The position numbers and the translations under genes were made by a program. The notes beneath the pieces were generated by a model that searched no databases, had not been told where the DNA came from, and saw nothing but the letters and a program-made list of their open reading frames with translations. A DNA stretch of 64,000 nt from Prevotella sp. GTDB taxonomy: Bacteria > Bacteroidota > Bacteroidia > Bacteroidales > Bacteroidaceae. The DNA lies in assembly GCA_017412705.1 (NCBI GenBank), contig JAFPWS010000018.1, positions 1 through 64,000 on the forward strand. The letters run 5' to 3'. Positions 32,910-42,233 of this stretch are shown here, piece by piece. Every line of letters starts with the position of its first letter. Position 1 is the first letter of the stretch.

Positions 32910-34740
32910 CGAAATGGTCTACACCCCAGAGAAGACCACCTTCAGTCTGTTTGCACCAGCAGACGCCAAGACGGTGAAGGTGCGCATCTATAAGGATGGA
33001 ATGGGTGGTAAGGCCCTGAAAACGATTAAGATGCAGTATCAGGACGGACGTTGGCGCACTGAAGTGAAAGGTGATTTGAAGGGACGTTTCTACACTTTCG
33101 ACATGGGACGTGGCGAGTGTCCTGGTGTCTTTGCCAAAGCCGTTGGAGTTAACGGAAAGCGTGGTGCCATCATTACTATGGACGAAACCAATCCTACCCA
33201 TTGGTGCAGCGACCAGAGGCCCGTCATCAAAACACCTGCCGACTTGGTCATCTATGAGATGCACCATCGCGACTTCTCCATTGCCCGCAAGGATGCCCAG
33301 CACCCTGGCAAGTTCTTGGCATTGACGGAGCCTTGGGCCATCGACCATCTGAAGACGTTGGGAGTCAATGCTGTCCATATCTTACCCTCGTACGACTACG
33401 GTTCTATTGACGAGACCCGCTTGCAGGACAATAAATACAACTGGGGTTACGACCCGGTAAACTACAATGTTCCCGAGGGTGGCTACTCAACAGACCCTTA
33501 TCAGCCTGTCACCCGTATCCTTGAGTTCAAGCAGATGGTGCAGGCTTTGCACAAGGCGGGCATTTGTGTCATCCTCGATGTGGTATATAACCATACATAC
33601 GACATCGAGCACTCCAACTTCCAACGTACCTATCCGGACTACTATTATCGTAAGACAGCTGATGGTAAGTACTCTAACGGCTCTGGTTGTGGCAACGAGA
33701 CTGCCTCTGAGAAGCCTATGATGCGCCAGTTCATGATAGAGAGCGTGAAGTACTGGATTGACGAGTACCACATTGACGGTTTCCGTTTCGACCTGATGGG
33801 TGTGCACGACATTGAGACGATGAATGCTATTCGCAAGACTATTGACGAGATAGACCCTTCTATCTTTATCTATGGTGAGGGATGGAGTGCAGGACCATGC
33901 GCCCTTCCCAACAATCTGCTGGGCATAAAAGCTAACATCCCGCAGATGCCTCGTATAGCAGCGTTCTCTGACGAGATTCGCGATGCCCTGCGTGGTCCGT
34001 TCAACGACGATACGAAGGGAGGCTTCCTGGCTGGTATAAAAGATTGTGAGGGGAGTCTGAAATATGGAGTCGTGGGTGCCATTAGTCATCCACAGATTGA
34101 CATGAAGAAGGTGAATTACTCTACTGAGCCTTGGGCCTTGGAGCCAACACAGATGATTAGCTATGTGTCCTGTCACGATGACATGTGCCTTGTAGATCGT
34201 CTGCGTGCCAGTATCCCTAACATTGAAAAGGATGAACTCATCCGTCTCGACCTCTTGGCACAGACGGCTGTCTTTACCTCGCAAGGTGTGCCCTTCATAC
34301 TGAGTGGTGAGGAGCTGCTGCGCGACAAGAAGGGCGTTCACAATTCGTTTGAGTCGCCTGACAGCATAAACCATCTTGACTGGGACAGCCTAAAGCGCTA
34401 TCCGCAAGTCTTTGAGTACTATAAAAACCTCATAGCCCTGCGTCAGCACCATCCTGCCTTCCGACTGGGTTCTGCAGACCTTGTACGCAAGCATCTGGAA
34501 TTCCTCGACGCACCTCGTCAGGTTGTGGCCTTCCGACTGAAGGACTATGCTGGACGCGACGACTGGCGCAATATTATAGTCATTTTGAACGCCTCACGCA
34601 AGTCAGAGACCATCCGCATTCCCAATGGCACCTATACTGAGGTATGCTGCGACGGAGTCATCAATGAAGAAGGCTTGGGCACCATCCAGAGCTCACAAGT
34701 CGTCGTCAGCCCTCAATCCGCCCTTATTCTGCATAATTAG
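32839..34740 (+). CDS. Type I pullulanase (GH13), secreted
   Basis: A 633-residue GH13 enzyme that cuts alpha-1,6 bonds in pullulan, starch or glycogen. The signal peptide MKTILLTVLMTVLTTTRAMAQ starts inside the helicase gene. A CBM48-like N-terminal domain (about 30-120) precedes the barrel. Type I pullulanase hallmark YNWGYDP is present, then VILDVVYNHTY (region I), DGFRFDLMG (region II, nucleophile Asp), IYGEGW (region III, acid Glu) and YVSCHDDMCLVD (region IV). A short beta domain ends the protein. The 71-base overlap with the helicase gene suggests translation coupled to it. A strong inverted repeat follows the stop. Confidence 0.93.
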   Translation: MKTILLTVLMTVLTTTRAMAQQFNEMVYTPEKTTFSLFAPADAKTVKVRIYKDGMGGKALKTIKMQYQDGRWRTEVKGDLKGRFYTFDMGRGECPGVFAKAVGVNGKRGAIITMDETNPTHWCSDQRPVIKTPADLVIYEMHHRDFSIARKDAQHPGKFLALTEPWAIDHLKTLGVNAVHILPSYDYGSIDETRLQDNKYNWGYDPVNYNVPEGGYSTDPYQPVTRILEFKQMVQALHKAGICVILDVVYNHTYDIEHSNFQRTYPDYYYRKTADGKYSNGSGCGNETASEKPMMRQFMIESVKYWIDEYHIDGFRFDLMGVHDIETMNAIRKTIDEIDPSIFIYGEGWSAGPCALPNNLLGIKANIPQMPRIAAFSDEIRDALRGPFNDDTKGGFLAGIKDCEGSLKYGVVGAISHPQIDMKKVNYSTEPWALEPTQMISYVSCHDDMCLVDRLRASIPNIEKDELIRLDLLAQTAVFTSQGVPFILSGEELLRDKKGVHNSFESPDSINHLDWDSLKRYPQVFEYYKNLIALRQHHPAFRLGSADLVRKHLEFLDAPRQVVAFRLKDYAGRDDWRNIIVILNASRKSETIRIPNGTYTEVCCDGVINEEGLGTIQSSQVVVSPQSALILHN

Positions 34741-34759
34741 GATGAGAATATTTTTGTTT

Positions 34760-34793
34760 CTGCATACCGATTAGCATGTTAATCGGTATGCAG
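34760..34793. terminator. Perfect 14-bp inverted repeat between pullulanase and ftsZ
   Basis: Arms CTGCATACCGATTA (34760-34773) and TAATCGGTATGCAG (34780-34793) enclose a 6-base loop. It lies between two convergent genes, so it probably stops both, although neither side has a strong T run. Confidence 0.65.
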
Positions 34794-34802
34794 AGTGTTG
34801 TT

Positions 34803-36134
34803 TCAAGCGAACTTGATGGTTCCCTGGACAGGTTCGGCGGGTGGGGTGTCGCCATTCTTCTGCTGGGGGTCCTCGCCGCTGGCCTGCGAGTAGATGCTAT
34901 CAAGTATTTCGCGGGTTCGCTTGTAGGTGGGGGTCTGCTCTACAGCAGAGATGACATCGTCGTTGTCGAGGTCCTCAGCGCGGAACAGGTAGATGTGCGG
35001 GCGACGCTTGTAGCGCTTACTGGCACCATCGCTGCCATAGTAGCGGTTGCGACGGTCTTCCTTAGCAGCCTCTTCTTCCTGGCGCTTGGCCATGCGAGTG
35101 GCCTCTTCCTGGGTGTTGAGACGCTGACGGTGGCTTGCCATGCCATCCACTTGGTCGATGCCGAAGCCTGTGGCCAGGATGGTGACCTTGACTTTTTTCC
35201 CGAGCTCTGGGTCGACAGCGAGTCCCCATTTAATCTCGAAGTCGTTGCCGAACTTAGCCATGAAGTCGTTGACGTCGTTCATCTCTTCCATCATGAGCGA
35301 GTCCTTGCCGTCCTTTGAGCCTGCAAAGGAGATGCTGAGCAGGATCTTCTTGGAATTGAAGACATCGTTCTCGTTGAGCAGGGGTGAGTTGAGGGCGTCT
35401 TCGATAGCCTTGCGCACACGTCCTTCTCCCTCGCCATAGCCTGTCGACATGATGGCCACGCCACCGTCCTTGAGTACGGTCTTGACGTCGTTGAAGTCAA
35501 GGTTGATGAGTCCGTGGACGGTAATAATCTCTGCTATGGATTTGGCTGCTACTGAAAGGGTGTCGTCAGCCTTGCCGAAGGCGTCGAGCACGGTGAGCTC
35601 AGGATAGATCTCACGAAGGCGCTCGTTGTTGATGACAAGCAGGGCATCGACGTGCTTGGACATCTCCTCTACGCCATCGAGTGCCTGGTCTATCTTGCGG
35701 TCGCCCTCGAAGCGGAAGGGAATGGTGACGATACCTACGGTCAGGATGTTCATCTCCTTGGACACGCGGGCGATGACGGGAGCAGCACCAGTACCAGTAC
35801 CGCCGCCCATGCCTGCTGTGATGAAGGCCATGCGGGTGCCGTCGTTGAGCATATTCTTGATGTCCTCAAGACTCTCCTCTGCCGCAGCACGTGCCTTCTC
35901 AGGCTTGTTACCGGCACCGAGTCCTTCTTTGCCCAACTGCAGATGGACAGGGACGGGGGAGTCGTTGAGGGCCTGATTGTCTGTGTTACAAAGCACGAAG
36001 GTCACGTCGTGGATTCCTTCGCGATACATGTGGTTGACAGCGTTGCCGCCGCCACCTCCGACACCAATCACCTTGATGATGCTATTCTCTTTCTCGGGCT
36101 CGCCAAAGTCGAGCAATACGTTGTTATCTATCAT
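34803..36134 (-). CDS. ftsZ: Cell division GTPase FtsZ
   Basis: A 443-residue tubulin-like GTPase that forms the division ring. Signatures: IKVIGVGGGGGNAVNHMYREG (N-terminal nucleotide loop), ITAGMGGGTGTGAAPVIARVSKE (tubulin signature), and the T7 loop NLDFNDVKTVL. GTPase and C-terminal domains end near residue 325, followed by a charged, probably unstructured linker of about 100 residues rich in Arg, Glu and Tyr (RNRYYGSDGASKRYKRR) and the tail GTIKFA. Last gene of the dcw cluster, 12 bases after ftsA. It reads into the inverted repeat at 34760-34793. Confidence 0.98.
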   Translation of the reverse strand: MIDNNVLLDFGEPEKENSIIKVIGVGGGGGNAVNHMYREGIHDVTFVLCNTDNQALNDSPVPVHLQLGKEGLGAGNKPEKARAAAEESLEDIKNMLNDGTRMAFITAGMGGGTGTGAAPVIARVSKEMNILTVGIVTIPFRFEGDRKIDQALDGVEEMSKHVDALLVINNERLREIYPELTVLDAFGKADDTLSVAAKSIAEIITVHGLINLDFNDVKTVLKDGGVAIMSTGYGEGEGRVRKAIEDALNSPLLNENDVFNSKKILLSISFAGSKDGKDSLMMEEMNDVNDFMAKFGNDFEIKWGLAVDPELGKKVKVTILATGFGIDQVDGMASHRQRLNTQEEATRMAKRQEEEAAKEDRRNRYYGSDGASKRYKRRPHIYLFRAEDLDNDDVISAVEQTPTYKRTREILDSIYSQASGEDPQQKNGDTPPAEPVQGTIKFA

Positions 36135-36146
36135 ATCCTAATCCTC

Positions 36147-37595
36147 CTATTCTTCTTCTTCAACCATTTTCTTACCAAACTCCTTCAGTCCCTTGAAAGC
36201 CTTGTTCCAGAAGCTGTTCTCCTTCCTGATGCGGGCTTCCTCGCGGGCCTCTTCCTCAGCCTTCTCACGAGCGATGCGCTCCTCTTCCTCCTTCTTACGC
36301 TGGGCCTCCTCTTCAGCACGACGAATCTCATCTGCTGTACGGATAACACCAGCAGGAATCTCTGTAGCCTGACGAGCCCGGCGCTGTTCGGGGGTCTCCT
36401 GCTGTTGCGGGCGCTGGGTGCTGAAGAGGTCGCCGTTGGGGTTAATCTCGCTACCAGCACAGTTGATGTCTCCCTTGGCCAGCAGGCCGAGCACCGTATT
36501 CATCCTACCATCGTGTGCATTGACCTCGGCAATGTTGGAGTTGATGGTCTGTATGACGAACTTGGCAATACGGATCTTGTCGATGTGAGTATAGTTCTGG
36601 AAGGCCTTCTCGATGTCCTTCATGTTCGAGCCGCCACCCGTGAGGATGATGCCGCCCAGCAGCTTGTCGCAGTAGTCTTCAGGCACCTGACACCAGACAT
36701 TGGCAATGATTTCCTCCAGACGACCCTCGACAATCTCGATGAACTTCCGGACCTCTACCTGACGGTCTTGGTCGATAGAGTATTTCATGTTGTTGTCAAT
36801 GTCGTTATTGTCTGTAAAGGCTGAGGCATACTTGAGCTTCATCTTCTCCGCATCGCTCTCCTCCATCTGCAGCGAGGCAATGTCCTTGGTGATATTGTTC
36901 GAGCCCAGGGGAATGACTGCCAGGTGGCGCAGGATGTTCTTCGAATAGACGCTGACGGTGGTCGTGTCGGCACCTAAGTCGACAAGGGCACATCCTGAGC
37001 GCTTCTCAGCCTCCGTGAGCACGCTGTCGGCCAAGGCCAGCGGAGCGAGATACAGCTCGGCAATGTTGATGTTGGCCGTCTCGAAGCACTTGTTCAGATT
37101 CTTGTTGAACGTACGACGCTGAAGGATGTTCAGGAAGTTGCCCTCAATGCGTGAGCACTGAATGCCTACGGGGTCGAGCTGGAATTGTGAGTCGACCTTA
37201 TATTCCTGCACCGCAGCGTCGAGAATCTCCTGGTCGGGGTATTTCATGTTGCGGTTGGCATCCATCAGTTCAATCACCATCTCCTGTGTGACCAGCGTCT
37301 CGCCAGGCAGGTCTTTGGAAATGAGATTGCGAATAGAGCGAATAGACTGTCCGCCCACACCTACATACACCTGTGTGATACCTGTCTTGAGCTGTTTCTC
37401 AAGACGGCTGATGATGTTGGTCAGGCACTGGGCTGTCTTGTCGATGTTGTAAACCACCCCCTTACGGATGCATGCAGAAGCGTCCTCCTTGACACAGGCC
37501 AACACCTGGATGCTACCGTCGAGGTTCTTTTTACCTGCGATACCGGTCATCTTGGATGATCCCAGTTCGATTGCTACGATAAATTCCTTTGGCAT
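36147..37595 (-). CDS. ftsA: Cell division protein FtsA
   Basis: A 482-residue actin-like ATPase that links FtsZ filaments to the membrane. Signatures: FIVAIELGSSKMTGIAG (phosphate 1), CALVDLGADTTTVSVY (phosphate 2) and GIILTGGGSNMKDI (adenosine). After residue 390 a long Glu/Arg/Ala coiled-coil-like stretch (about 425-460) precedes a conserved-looking amphipathic end, FWNKAFKGLKEFGKKM, the expected membrane-binding helix. The coiled coil makes it longer than E. coli FtsA (420). It lies 27 bases after ftsQ and just before ftsZ, the usual order. Confidence 0.96.
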   Translation of the reverse strand: MPKEFIVAIELGSSKMTGIAGKKNLDGSIQVLACVKEDASACIRKGVVYNIDKTAQCLTNIISRLEKQLKTGITQVYVGVGGQSIRSIRNLISKDLPGETLVTQEMVIELMDANRNMKYPDQEILDAAVQEYKVDSQFQLDPVGIQCSRIEGNFLNILQRRTFNKNLNKCFETANINIAELYLAPLALADSVLTEAEKRSGCALVDLGADTTTVSVYSKNILRHLAVIPLGSNNITKDIASLQMEESDAEKMKLKYASAFTDNNDIDNNMKYSIDQDRQVEVRKFIEIVEGRLEEIIANVWCQVPEDYCDKLLGGIILTGGGSNMKDIEKAFQNYTHIDKIRIAKFVIQTINSNIAEVNAHDGRMNTVLGLLAKGDINCAGSEINPNGDLFSTQRPQQQETPEQRRARQATEIPAGVIRTADEIRRAEEEAQRKKEEEERIAREKAEEEAREEARIRKENSFWNKAFKGLKEFGKKMVEEEE

Positions 37596-37622
37596 CTTTA
37601 TATTGTATTTACGATTTGACGA

Positions 37623-38378
37623 TTATATCTTGCGATTTCTTTTTTTACAGATAATCTGGTTGTCGAACTCCACGCTGATGTAGGAATATTTGTTCCACCC
37701 AGCCTTCGGGAGTCCGTACTTATAGAATTTCTCCAGTCGTGAGAACTTGCGGCCAAGCCCTGTGGGCTGTCCGAGGTAGACGATGTGCTCGCCTACACGA
37801 GGTATCATCTCGATGGTGCCGTCGCCCAGCACGTTAATCTGCTCAGCCTGACAGAACCACAACTTATTACGAATGAGGAAGTTGCCCACACGACTCAGTA
37901 CCTTCTGGGCGTATGGACGTGAAATCTGTCCTGTTGCGATGACCAGATTGCTGACATATTGTGTGTTGGGCATGATGTTACCATAGGTGTCGACATAGTA
38001 GTCGTCGCCGTTGTCGGCCTTGACGCGAATGACAGGAAGGCGCTGGGCAAGCGTGATGTGTACACGTCCTGACTGGGTCTTATAGCATTGTACCGACTCC
38101 ACAAACGGGTTTTGCAGCAGCTTTTCTTCTATCTTGCGCGAGTTGACCTGTTCCATCGGGTCACCAAGGGGGTACAAGTGGGCATGCTGCAGCTGGGCCT
38201 TGATTTCGTCGGGGTTCAGGAACCCCTTGACGACACCCTCTTGGATGTCAATCTTCACTTCGGAGCATACGTTGTACAGCTCATCAGGGCGGTTGAATGC
38301 CGTGATGGCCAACACAAGATAGACTGCAATGGCGATGTCTATCAAGACAATAGCTGATTTCTTCCAATCGATGCTCAC
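37623..38378 (-). CDS. ftsQ: Cell division protein FtsQ
   Basis: A 251-residue single-pass membrane protein. One N-terminal membrane helix (AIVLIDIAIAVYLVLAITAF, residues 9-28) is followed by a periplasmic POTRA-like domain (about 38-115) and a beta domain that links the divisome to FtsL and its partners. The sequence is weakly conserved, as usual for FtsQ; position between murC and ftsA supports the call. Gaps are 10 bases to murC and 27 to ftsA. Confidence 0.88.
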   Translation of the reverse strand: MSIDWKKSAIVLIDIAIAVYLVLAITAFNRPDELYNVCSEVKIDIQEGVVKGFLNPDEIKAQLQHAHLYPLGDPMEQVNSRKIEEKLLQNPFVESVQCYKTQSGRVHITLAQRLPVIRVKADNGDDYYVDTYGNIMPNTQYVSNLVIATGQISRPYAQKVLSRVGNFLIRNKLWFCQAEQINVLGDGTIEMIPRVGEHIVYLGQPTGLGRKFSRLEKFYKYGLPKAGWNKYSYISVEFDNQIICKKRNRKI

Positions 38379-38388
38379 GATAGTTATT

Positions 38389-39774
38389 TTAATGTATTGA
38401 CAGTTTGCTATTTAGTATCTGGGTCATCTGCGGCACCATGTTGTCCAGGTCGCCGGCACCGAGAACGATGAGCACATCGAACGTCCGGCTCTTGACCAGG
38501 TCGATGACTTCGTCTTTGCGGATGATCTGCTTCTCCATGTCGGGGCGCAGACGGTCGTAGATGAGCTGCGATGTCACACCCTCGATGGGCTCCTCGCGGG
38601 CAGGATAGATTTCCGTAAGGATGACCTCGTCGAGCAAGCTAAGCGCATCGGCGAAGTCAGCGTAGAAGTCGCGGGTGCGGGTGTAGAGGTGTGGCTGGAA
38701 CATGGCTGTGATATGGCGATTCTTGTACAGCTCACGAATGCTGCGCGCACTTTGGTAGATCTCCTTCGGATGGTGGGCATAGTCGCTGAGGAATACAAGA
38801 CGGTCGTTCTTGATCTTGAAGTCGAAGCGACGTTCTACGCCCTTGTATGTCTTCATGCCGATGAACAGCTCCTCTGCCGTGCAGCCTGCCAGTTGTGCCA
38901 TAGCCATGGCGGCAATGCCGTTCTCGATGTTGATGGGAACAGGTTGTCCCAGCTGTATGTTCTTCACACTCTCCAAAGGAGAGATGAAGTCGAACGTAAT
39001 ATCGCCGTTCTCAATGCGGATGTTCTCTGCATGGAAGTCGCCTTCCGTCAGGGCATAGTCATAGCGGCGTACACCGGCAGGCAGGTTCTCCTTCATCTCC
39101 AGGTCACGGTGGATGATGAGGGCACCCTCAGGTTGGATGAGTTCCGTATAGTGGCGGAAGCTCTCCAGATAGGCCTCCTTGGTGCCATAGATGTCCAGGT
39201 GGTCAGGGTCGGTGGAAGTGATGACCGTCATGTATGGCGAGAGCCAGTGGAACGAGCGGTCGAACTCGTCAGCCTCGATGACCACGTAGTCAGAGTCGGA
39301 GAGGATGTAGTTGGTGCCGTAGTTCTGCGAGATGCCTCCCAGGAAGGCGTTACAGTCCAGGTGGCTTTGGTGCATGATGTGGGCACACATGGTCGACGTG
39401 GTAGTCTTTCCGTGGGTTCCGGCAACGCAGAGACCCTTGTGCTGGCGTGTCAGCGTGCCCAGCACCTGTGCGCGCTTCTGGATTTCAAAGCCTCCATTGC
39501 GGAAGTATTGCAGCTCCTTGTGGTCGTTGGGAATGGCTGGCGTATAGATGACGAGACATGACTCCGGCTGCTGGCAGGCATAGGGAATCTCGTCGACATT
39601 CTCTTCATAGTGAATGACCATGCCCTCTTTCTCCAGCTGGCGTGTCAGGGTGCTCGGAGTCTTGTCGTAGCCGGCCACGACAAGGCCCTTATTGATGAAG
39701 TAGCGGGCAATGGCACTCATGCCGATGCCTCCTGCTCCTACGAAATAGACTGCTTTGATATCCTTAATTTCCAT
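38389..39774 (-). CDS. murC: UDP-N-acetylmuramate-L-alanine ligase
   Basis: A 461-residue Mur ligase that adds L-Ala to UDP-MurNAc in the cytoplasm, using ATP. N-terminal Rossmann motif FVGAGGIGMSAIARYF, ATP loop AGTHGKTTTSTMCAH, central EADEFDRSF and C-terminal FQPHLYTRTRDF are the normal MurC blocks. Length is standard. Its start overlaps the 3' end of murG by 11 bases, and ftsQ follows after 10 bases. Confidence 0.97.
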   Translation of the reverse strand: MEIKDIKAVYFVGAGGIGMSAIARYFINKGLVVAGYDKTPSTLTRQLEKEGMVIHYEENVDEIPYACQQPESCLVIYTPAIPNDHKELQYFRNGGFEIQKRAQVLGTLTRQHKGLCVAGTHGKTTTSTMCAHIMHQSHLDCNAFLGGISQNYGTNYILSDSDYVVIEADEFDRSFHWLSPYMTVITSTDPDHLDIYGTKEAYLESFRHYTELIQPEGALIIHRDLEMKENLPAGVRRYDYALTEGDFHAENIRIENGDITFDFISPLESVKNIQLGQPVPINIENGIAAMAMAQLAGCTAEELFIGMKTYKGVERRFDFKIKNDRLVFLSDYAHHPKEIYQSARSIRELYKNRHITAMFQPHLYTRTRDFYADFADALSLLDEVILTEIYPAREEPIEGVTSQLIYDRLRPDMEKQIIRKDEVIDLVKSRTFDVLIVLGAGDLDNMVPQMTQILNSKLSIH

Positions 39775-40879
39775 TTTGTGCTAATTTGATGACTTCTTTG
39801 GCTATAATCTCTGCCGATGCGGGCAGGGCCATCTTCAGAATGTTCTCGCTGAGGCTATGGAGCTTCGCGTCGTCCTTGACCGTATCAATGGCCAACGGCA
39901 TGAGCAGCTGGGGAGCCTCGGAATCCTTTACATAGAGGGCTGCCTGCTTGTTGACCAGCGCCAGCGCGTTCTTGGTCTGGTGGTCCTCTGCCACGTTAGG
40001 ACTGGGTACCAGGATGACAGGCTTGCCCAGCAGGCAGAACTCGCTGATTGAGCCTGCTCCGGCTCGGCTGACGACGATGTCTGCGGCCTTGTAGGCAGCA
40101 CCCATGTCGCTGATGAAGTCAGTAACGGTCAGGTTCTCGGGCTTTCCCACCTTCTCGAGCTTCTCCATGATTTGGGCATGGTAGTATTTGCCTGTCTGCC
40201 AGATGAACTGTATATCGCTCTGGCGGATGAGGTCGAGGTGGCTCATAACGCTCTCGTTGAGCGTGCGGGCACCAAGACTGCCTCCCACCATGAGGATGGT
40301 TTTCCCCTCTGGGTTCAGGCCGAAGGAGCGCAGGGCATCAGCCTTGGAGATGGTGGTCTCCAGTAGTTGCTGTCGCACAGGATTGCCTGTAAGCAGAATC
40401 TTGTCAGCAGGGAAGAAGCGTTCCATGCCTTCGTAGGCGACACATATCTTGGCAGCTTTCTTGGCCAGCAGCTTATTGGTGACACCGGCATACGAGTTTT
40501 GTTCCTGAATGAGGCAGGGAATACCTTTGGCAGCAGCCATGTTAAGCGTAGGACCGCTGGCATAGCCACCCACACCGACAGCTACATGCGGACGGAAGTC
40601 CTTGATGATGTTCTTTGCCATGCGCTGGCTCTTCCATATCTTATAGAGCACCTTGATGTTCTTCAGCAGGTTGCTGCGGTCGAAACCCTGGATGGGCAGA
40701 CCTTTGATCTCGTAGCCTGCGGCAGGGACGCGCTGCATCTCCATACGACCCAGTGCACCCACAAACAGAATCTCGGCATCGGACTTGATTTCCCTGATGG
40801 CATTGGCTATCGAGACGGCAGGGAAGATATGGCCTCCCGTACCACCACCGCTGATAATGACTCTTAATACCTCATTCAT
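39764..40879 (-). CDS. murG: Lipid II-forming GlcNAc transferase
   Basis: A 371-residue GT28 glycosyltransferase on the inner membrane face, adding GlcNAc to lipid I. It has the glycine loop ISGGGTGGHIFPAVSIANA, AVGVGGYASGPTLNMAA, the donor-side loop GGSLGARTLNESV and the UDP-GlcNAc pocket SRAGAGSISEFCLLGKPVILVPSP. Normal length and position. It follows ftsW by 50 bases and overlaps murC by 11. Confidence 0.97.
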   Translation of the reverse strand: MNEVLRVIISGGGTGGHIFPAVSIANAIREIKSDAEILFVGALGRMEMQRVPAAGYEIKGLPIQGFDRSNLLKNIKVLYKIWKSQRMAKNIIKDFRPHVAVGVGGYASGPTLNMAAAKGIPCLIQEQNSYAGVTNKLLAKKAAKICVAYEGMERFFPADKILLTGNPVRQQLLETTISKADALRSFGLNPEGKTILMVGGSLGARTLNESVMSHLDLIRQSDIQFIWQTGKYYHAQIMEKLEKVGKPENLTVTDFISDMGAAYKAADIVVSRAGAGSISEFCLLGKPVILVPSPNVAEDHQTKNALALVNKQAALYVKDSEAPQLLMPLAIDTVKDDAKLHSLSENILKMALPASAEIIAKEVIKLAQNGN

Positions 40880-40929
40880 AGATACTTCTCTTTATTTTAA
40901 CTTTGCAAAGTTACTAATTTTTGATGAAT

Positions 40930-42180
40930 CTAAGCCATGTTTGGCGTTATTTCTTTTTCTTTCTTCACTTTTGCTGACCGGCTGACGCTCAGAATGGCAC
41001 CGATGTAGGCGCAGTTGATGATGGTCGACGTGCCACCTTTCGAGATGAGCGGCAACGGCTGACCGGTAACAGGAGCCAGTCCTACGGCTACCATCATGTT
41101 GAAAGCGGCCTGTACTACGAGCAGCAGACCCAGTCCCATGGCGAGGAATGCCGGGAAGTTGTTCTCGCACCGGCTGGCAATGCGGGCGCAGCGATAGAGG
41201 AGGATGATGTATAGGAACACCACAAAGCCGGCGCCGAGAATGCCTAGCTCCTCGATGATGATGGCATAGATGAAGTCAGAGAAAGCCTGTGCCAGGAAGT
41301 CGCGCTCTGTGCTTTGACCTGGTCCCTTGCCGATAATCCCACTCGACACGATGGCGATATTGGCATGAGCCACCTGCGCGTCCTTGTCGAGGTCATACTC
41401 CTGAGGAGTTGGCTTTGCCTTGCCAAACTTCATGATACGACTCTTCCACGTGTCAGCACGATGGAACATCTTTTCAACGAAGTTCTTCTTTTGCTTAGGC
41501 TGGTCGAGTTGTTCCGTCTTGGTTAGCTGTTTCTCTTCATCAGTGATTTCGTGACCTACCAACATGACCATTGACAAAGCCACGACAGCTAATGCGACAA
41601 TTACAATAGCCAACTTGGCCAGTTGTCTCATGGGAACCAGTCCGATAAACATCATCAGGAACACTACTGCAAAGAGCATGGCGGCTGTAGAAAGGTTTTC
41701 CAGTCCTATCAACACACAGGCAGGCAACAAAATCCAAAGAATCCACTTGAAGGCCTTTTTGTCGGCCCCGTTTTCGCGTTGCATGGCAGCAAGGATCTGT
41801 GCCACAGCCAACACAATGGTTCCCTTGGCAATCTCCGAGGGTTGGAAAGTGAAGCCAAACAGGTTTATCCATCGCCCTGCGTCACCCACCTTCGTTCCAG
41901 CCAACAACACCCATAGCAGCGTCACCACAGAGATCAATATCAGGAAGGGAGTCATCAACTTGAAATATCGACAAGGAATGTTCAGCGTGATAATGGCCAC
42001 CACCACACCAGCCAGAATGGTAAAGGCGTGATAAGCAATTGGACCTACGTAGTTCTGACTCTTATAGGTCAGTCCGCTGGAAGCAGAGAACACTTCCACG
42101 ATACTGATCATGCAGAGGAAGAAGAACACCATCCAGATGACCTTGTCGCCTTTGAATATCCTGCCTATTCTCTTGTTCAT
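40930..42180 (-). CDS. ftsW: Lipid II polymerase FtsW
   Basis: A 416-residue SEDS-family polytopic membrane protein with about ten helices that polymerises glycan strands during division, with PBP3/FtsI. The ATG at 42180 is preceded by AGGAAACAATC and yields MNKRIGRIFKGDKVIW; the longer frame upstream overlaps murD and is unlikely. Family blocks: FQPSEIAKG, AQVAHANIAIVSSGIIGKGPGQS and GLAPVTGQPLPLISKGGTS. A cytoplasmic or periplasmic loop of about 70 residues near 200-265 (TDEEKQLTKTEQLDQPKQKK) is Lys/Gln-rich and longer than in E. coli. The 53-base spacer to murD contains CGTTATCACGA twice. Confidence 0.95.
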   Translation of the reverse strand: MNKRIGRIFKGDKVIWMVFFFLCMISIVEVFSASSGLTYKSQNYVGPIAYHAFTILAGVVVAIITLNIPCRYFKLMTPFLILISVVTLLWVLLAGTKVGDAGRWINLFGFTFQPSEIAKGTIVLAVAQILAAMQRENGADKKAFKWILWILLPACVLIGLENLSTAAMLFAVVFLMMFIGLVPMRQLAKLAIVIVALAVVALSMVMLVGHEITDEEKQLTKTEQLDQPKQKKNFVEKMFHRADTWKSRIMKFGKAKPTPQEYDLDKDAQVAHANIAIVSSGIIGKGPGQSTERDFLAQAFSDFIYAIIIEELGILGAGFVVFLYIILLYRCARIASRCENNFPAFLAMGLGLLLVVQAAFNMMVAVGLAPVTGQPLPLISKGGTSTIINCAYIGAILSVSRSAKVKKEKEITPNMA

Positions 42181-42233
42181 TGATTGTTTCCTTTTCGTGA
42201 TAACGGTATATCGTTGTGTCGTGATAACGTCTC

